Shown here one piece after another: positions 61,467-64,000 of a stretch of DNA of 64,000 bases (positions are counted from its first letter, which is position 1; every line of letters starts with the position of its first letter). A program made the translations under genes and the position numbers. The notes beneath the pieces were generated by a model that did not search any database, was not told the origin of the DNA, and saw only the letters and a list, made by a program, of their open reading frames with translations. This DNA is from Amycolatopsis sp. FDAARGOS 1241 (GTDB lineage: Bacteria > Actinomycetota > Actinomycetes > Mycobacteriales > Pseudonocardiaceae). The stretch covers positions 5,642,001-5,706,000 of the forward strand of contig NZ_CP069526.1 of assembly GCF_016889705.1 (NCBI RefSeq), read 5' to 3'.

Positions 61467-62906
61467 ATGGCGACCGGATCGAAGAGCGTCAACGCTGCCG
61501 CCGTCGTGCTGCCCCTGGCGCTCGGCCAGTTCATCGCGAGTTACGCGGCCACGAACATGAACGTCGCGATCAGCACCATCGCCGAGGACATCGGGACGAC
61601 GGTCACCGGGATCCAGACCACGATCACGCTGTTCACGCTCACGATGGCCGCGCTGATGATCCCCGGCAGCAAGCTCACGGACTTCCTCGGGCGCAAGGTC
61701 TGCTTCATCGCGGGGCTCGTGATCTACGGCTCGGGCGCGCTGCTGTCGGCGTTCGCGCAGGGGGTCGGAGTGCTGATCGTGGGTTACTCGCTGCTGGAGG
61801 GCATCGGCTCGGCGCTGTTGATCCCACCGATCTACATTCTCGTCACCGTGGTGTTCGAAGACGTCGACCTCCGGGCCAAGAACTTCGGCATCGTCAGCGG
61901 CGCCGCCGGCCTCGGCGCCGCGGCCGGGCCGCTCATCGGTGGCCTGGTCACGAGCTACCTCGGCTGGCGCGCTTCGTTCTTCCTGCAAGTGGCGGTGATC
62001 CTGCTGATCATCGTGCTCGCGGTGCGCATCACGGACCCGCCGCGGACCGGACGCCCGGCGCACTTCGACGTGGGGGGCGCGATCCTGTCGGCGGCCGGGT
62101 TGTTCTTCGTGGTCTTCGGCATCCTGCAGACCTCGACCTACGGCTGGCTCAAGTCGCGGGAGGACTTCACGGTCGGTGGCACAGTGCTGATCCCGGCGGG
62201 CGGCGTCTCGCCGGTGTGGATCCACGTCGCGATCGGGCTCGTCATCCTCGTGCTGTTCTTCCGGCACCTCCGCCGCGTGGAGCGCGCGGGTCGCACCCCG
62301 TTGTTCTCGCTCCGGATCTTCCGCAGCCGCGCGTCGAACCTCGGGCTCGTGACGCAGCTCCTGCAGTGGCTGGTGCTGCAGGGTTCCTTCTTCGTGACGT
62401 CGGTGTTCCTGCAGCAGATCCGCGGTTTCACCGCGATCGAGACCGGCCTGGTGCTCGTGCCGGCCACCGTCGGCGTCCTCGGTTCCTCCGCGCTCGCAGA
62501 ACGGATGTCGCGGCGGCACTCGCAGCGACGGCTCATCCGGTTCGGGTTCAGCGCGACGACGGTGGGTTTGCTCCTGCTGCTGGCACTGGTCCGCGCCGAC
62601 TCGGGGATCTGGACGTTCGTCCCCGGCCTGCTGCTCATGGGCATCGGCATCGGCGTGATGCTCACGGCGTCGGTGAATCTCGTGCAGTCGAGCTCGCCGG
62701 AAGAGGCGCAGGGCGACATCTCCGGGGTGTCGCGCAGCGTGTCGAACCTCGGGTCGTCACTGGGCACCGCGCTGGTCGGCTCCGTCCTCGCCGGAGCGGC
62801 CGTCCCGGGCAACGGCCCCTTCGCCATCGCCATGGTCCTGCTCTCCTGCCTGGCGCTCGCCGGAGTCGTCACGGCTCTGCGGATCCCGCGGCAGAAGCTG
62901 CATTGA
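61467..62906 (+). CDS. MFS drug transporter, DHA2 (14-helix) family
   Basis: 479 residues, about 14 membrane segments. PLALGQFIASYAATNMNVAISTIAEDIGTT is typical of DHA2 transporters; motif A appears as GSKLTDFLGRKV and motif C as GAAGLGAAAGPLIGG. Probable proton-driven efflux pump. ATG 61467 is chosen by alignment with family N-termini; no strong ribosome-binding site is visible. Its 3' end lies opposite the potassium-channel gene. Confidence 0.92.
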   Translation: MATGSKSVNAAAVVLPLALGQFIASYAATNMNVAISTIAEDIGTTVTGIQTTITLFTLTMAALMIPGSKLTDFLGRKVCFIAGLVIYGSGALLSAFAQGVGVLIVGYSLLEGIGSALLIPPIYILVTVVFEDVDLRAKNFGIVSGAAGLGAAAGPLIGGLVTSYLGWRASFFLQVAVILLIIVLAVRITDPPRTGRPAHFDVGGAILSAAGLFFVVFGILQTSTYGWLKSREDFTVGGTVLIPAGGVSPVWIHVAIGLVILVLFFRHLRRVERAGRTPLFSLRIFRSRASNLGLVTQLLQWLVLQGSFFVTSVFLQQIRGFTAIETGLVLVPATVGVLGSSALAERMSRRHSQRRLIRFGFSATTVGLLLLLALVRADSGIWTFVPGLLLMGIGIGVMLTASVNLVQSSSPEEAQGDISGVSRSVSNLGSSLGTALVGSVLAGAAVPGNGPFAIAMVLLSCLALAGVVTALRIPRQKLH

Positions 62907-63422
62907 CGCCGCCCCCGGCCGTTGGCGGCGGCGCTGGACGGCCACCACGATGACGCGCAGCGCGACGCCGATCACGAGCAGGTCGCCGAGCATCTGCACG
63001 GTGACCAGGATCCGGGCCACCTGCGTGACCGGAACGATGTCGCCGAAGCCGACGGTGGCGAACACGGTGACCACGAAATACAGCGAGTCGGTGCGGGTCA
63101 GCGGCGTGTCGAAGCTGTGGGGCACGTTGTGCTGCAGCACGTAGTAGGCGTTGGCGAACACCAGCAGGAACAGCGGCACGATCAGCGCGAGCGCCTGGAC
63201 ACCCTGCAGCGCCGGGTACTTCGCGCGCAGGATGGCGCGGATCTCCCCGACGACCAGTCCGACGACCAGGCCCACGCCCACGACGAGCCCGGTGATCGTC
63301 CACCCGTCGATCGGCCGGTCGACCGGGAGCAGGTAGTAGACGGCGACGAGCGTGGCCACCGTCAGCACGGGCCGCACGACGAGCAGGGCGACGGAACCCC
63401 GTGCGCCGCGCCCGCTGTTCAC
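62757..63422 (-). CDS. Two-helix potassium channel (Ion_trans_2 type)
   Basis: 221 residues from GTG 63422, overlapping the DUF2252 stop (GTGA). Two N-terminal membrane segments, then a pore unit: LIVPLFLLVFANAYYVL, pore helix and selectivity filter TVFATVGFGDIVP, and a last membrane helix ending VAVQRRRQRPG. The filter TVGFGD marks a K+ channel. The last 50 residues (Asp/Glu/Gly/Arg-rich) run 150 bp into the antisense of the MFS gene and look non-native. A neighbouring frame stops at 62869, so a small indel may have removed the true stop. Confidence 0.82.
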   Translation of the reverse strand: MNSGRGARGSVALLVVRPVLTVATLVAVYYLLPVDRPIDGWTITGLVVGVGLVVGLVVGEIRAILRAKYPALQGVQALALIVPLFLLVFANAYYVLQHNVPHSFDTPLTRTDSLYFVVTVFATVGFGDIVPVTQVARILVTVQMLGDLLVIGVALRVIVVAVQRRRQRPGAASMQLLPRDPQSRDDSGERQAGEQDHGDGEGAVARDGRSGEDGADQRGAQ

Positions 63423-64000
63423 CGGCTGGAGTCGGCCTGGACGGCACCCGTCTTGATGGCCTTGAGCAGGGCGGCGTGGTCCTTCTCGTTCTGGTCCGCG
63501 TAGTCGCGGGCGAACTCGGCGATCGCGCGGTCGAACGACTCGCTCGAGCCGAGGTAAGAGCCGATCGCAACGCTGTCGCCGGTGCGGGCGTGGGCGCGCG
63601 CGAGTGTCCACGCGCAGAGCAGGCCGTAGGTCGTCATGTCGCGCGGGTCCAGCGTGTCGACGCGCGCCGAGCCCTTCCAGTCGCGCAGCTGCCGCAGGTA
63701 GAAGTCGCGCTGCTTGCCGTCGACGATCCCGGCGGCCCGGATCCAGCCGAGGAAGATGTCGCTCACGGTCTGCATCAGCCGCTGCCCCACGACGACGCGG
63801 CGCCCGGAGTTGTCGTACTCGCTGGGACCGGCGAACTCCTCCAGTACCGACGGGCCTGCTTCCTTGGCCTGCAGGAACAGCGGGTCGTGGTCGTCGTTGC
63901 CCAGCAGCAGGATCATCCAGCACCGCGTGCCGACGCTGCCCACGCCGACGACCTTGTGGGCCACGTCCACGAGCCGGTAGCGATCCAGCAGCGAGCGGCG
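63419..64000 (-). CDS. DUF2252 protein, C-terminal part (5' end outside window)
   Basis: The frame stays open to the right edge, so the start lies outside. The visible 193 residues contain the DUF2252 signatures VAHKVVGVGSVGTRCW, DPLFLQAKEA, GQRLMQTVSDIFLGW, FYLRQLRDWKGSA and LCAWTLARAHARTGD, ending with YADQNEKDH. The family has a kinase-like fold and unknown function. Its stop overlaps the potassium-channel start, so the two are co-translated. Confidence 0.9.
   Translation of the reverse strand, partial: RRSLLDRYRLVDVAHKVVGVGSVGTRCWMILLLGNDDHDPLFLQAKEAGPSVLEEFAGPSEYDNSGRRVVVGQRLMQTVSDIFLGWIRAAGIVDGKQRDFYLRQLRDWKGSARVDTLDPRDMTTYGLLCAWTLARAHARTGDSVAIGSYLGSSESFDRAIAEFARDYADQNEKDHAALLKAIKTGAVQADSSR

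Overview
The window is a high-GC actinobacterial chromosome segment. Dense G/C-ending codons, frequent GTG and TTG starts, GTGA/ATGA start-stop overlaps, a furA-katG pair with a mycobacterial-type FurA box, a BlaA/BlaB-type beta-lactamase locus and a sugar importer without its own ATPase all fit Pseudonocardiaceae (Amycolatopsis-like). The genus is inferred from gene content and style only. I see no rRNA, tRNA, CRISPR array, integrase or insertion sequence.

Layout. 1-5.6 kb: 3' part of a UvrA-like ABC protein, an ECF41/SigJ-type sigma factor beside a broken nucleotide-kinase-like gene, a secreted GH25 lysozyme, a repeat-bearing gene desert, and an ArsR-type regulator divergent from a His/Asp-rich secreted protein. 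6-10.7 kb: a 2-oxoacid dehydrogenase E2 and a fused E1 alpha-beta, divergent from a VOC protein and a GntR regulator, with twin palindromic operators between them. 10.7-17.1 kb: a decayed FtsX-type permease, a CGNR regulator divergent from an alpha/beta hydrolase, an NhaA-thioredoxin fusion with a small ORF behind it, and a frameshifted DUF6010 gene.

17.2-29.1 kb holds the most interesting system: a ten-gene minus-strand operon. It runs from a LacI regulator, with two perfect operators just downstream of a good promoter, through a carbohydrate ABC importer, two different ADP-ribosylglycohydrolase-fold proteins, a ribokinase-type PfkB kinase, a TIM-barrel/SUMF1 fusion and a family III CoA-transferase to a CitE-type lyase. 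The last six genes are joined by five successive 4-bp overlaps. I read it as uptake and catabolism of a ribosylated or similar glycosidic compound whose acyl aglycone is activated to a CoA ester and cleaved. The substrate is unknown.

29.2-37.8 kb: katG-furA, two TetR regulators, a SAM methyltransferase, and an alkane hydroxylase operon (AlkB-rubredoxin fusion, 3Fe-4S-type ferredoxin, a ferredoxin reductase broken by at least four frameshifts, TetR), then an S4-domain protein. 37.8-42.9 kb: a deletion scar joining remnants of an MFS gene and a LuxR gene, then a beta-lactam locus with two class A beta-lactamases, an M15 peptidase, and LysR (BlaA-like) and BlaB-like proteins.

42.9-49 kb: an acyl-CoA ligase/enoyl-CoA hydratase pair with a TetR, then a dicarboxylate symporter, a dihydroxyphthalate-decarboxylase-like protein and an amidohydrolase. 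49.4-55.8 kb: an AhpD-like protein and a three-enzyme exported glycosidase operon (GH29 fucosidase, GH84 hexosaminidase, GH35 galactosidase). 56-64 kb: an HpnB-like glycosyltransferase, a DUF417 protein, a methyltransferase/TetR pair, a GH15 hydrolase, an MFS exporter, a two-helix potassium channel and a truncated DUF2252 gene.

Two window-wide signals stand out. The word CACTGTGGAC/GTCCACAGTG recurs in unrelated genes in different reading frames. Single-base frameshifts are unusually common and may be partly assembly error.
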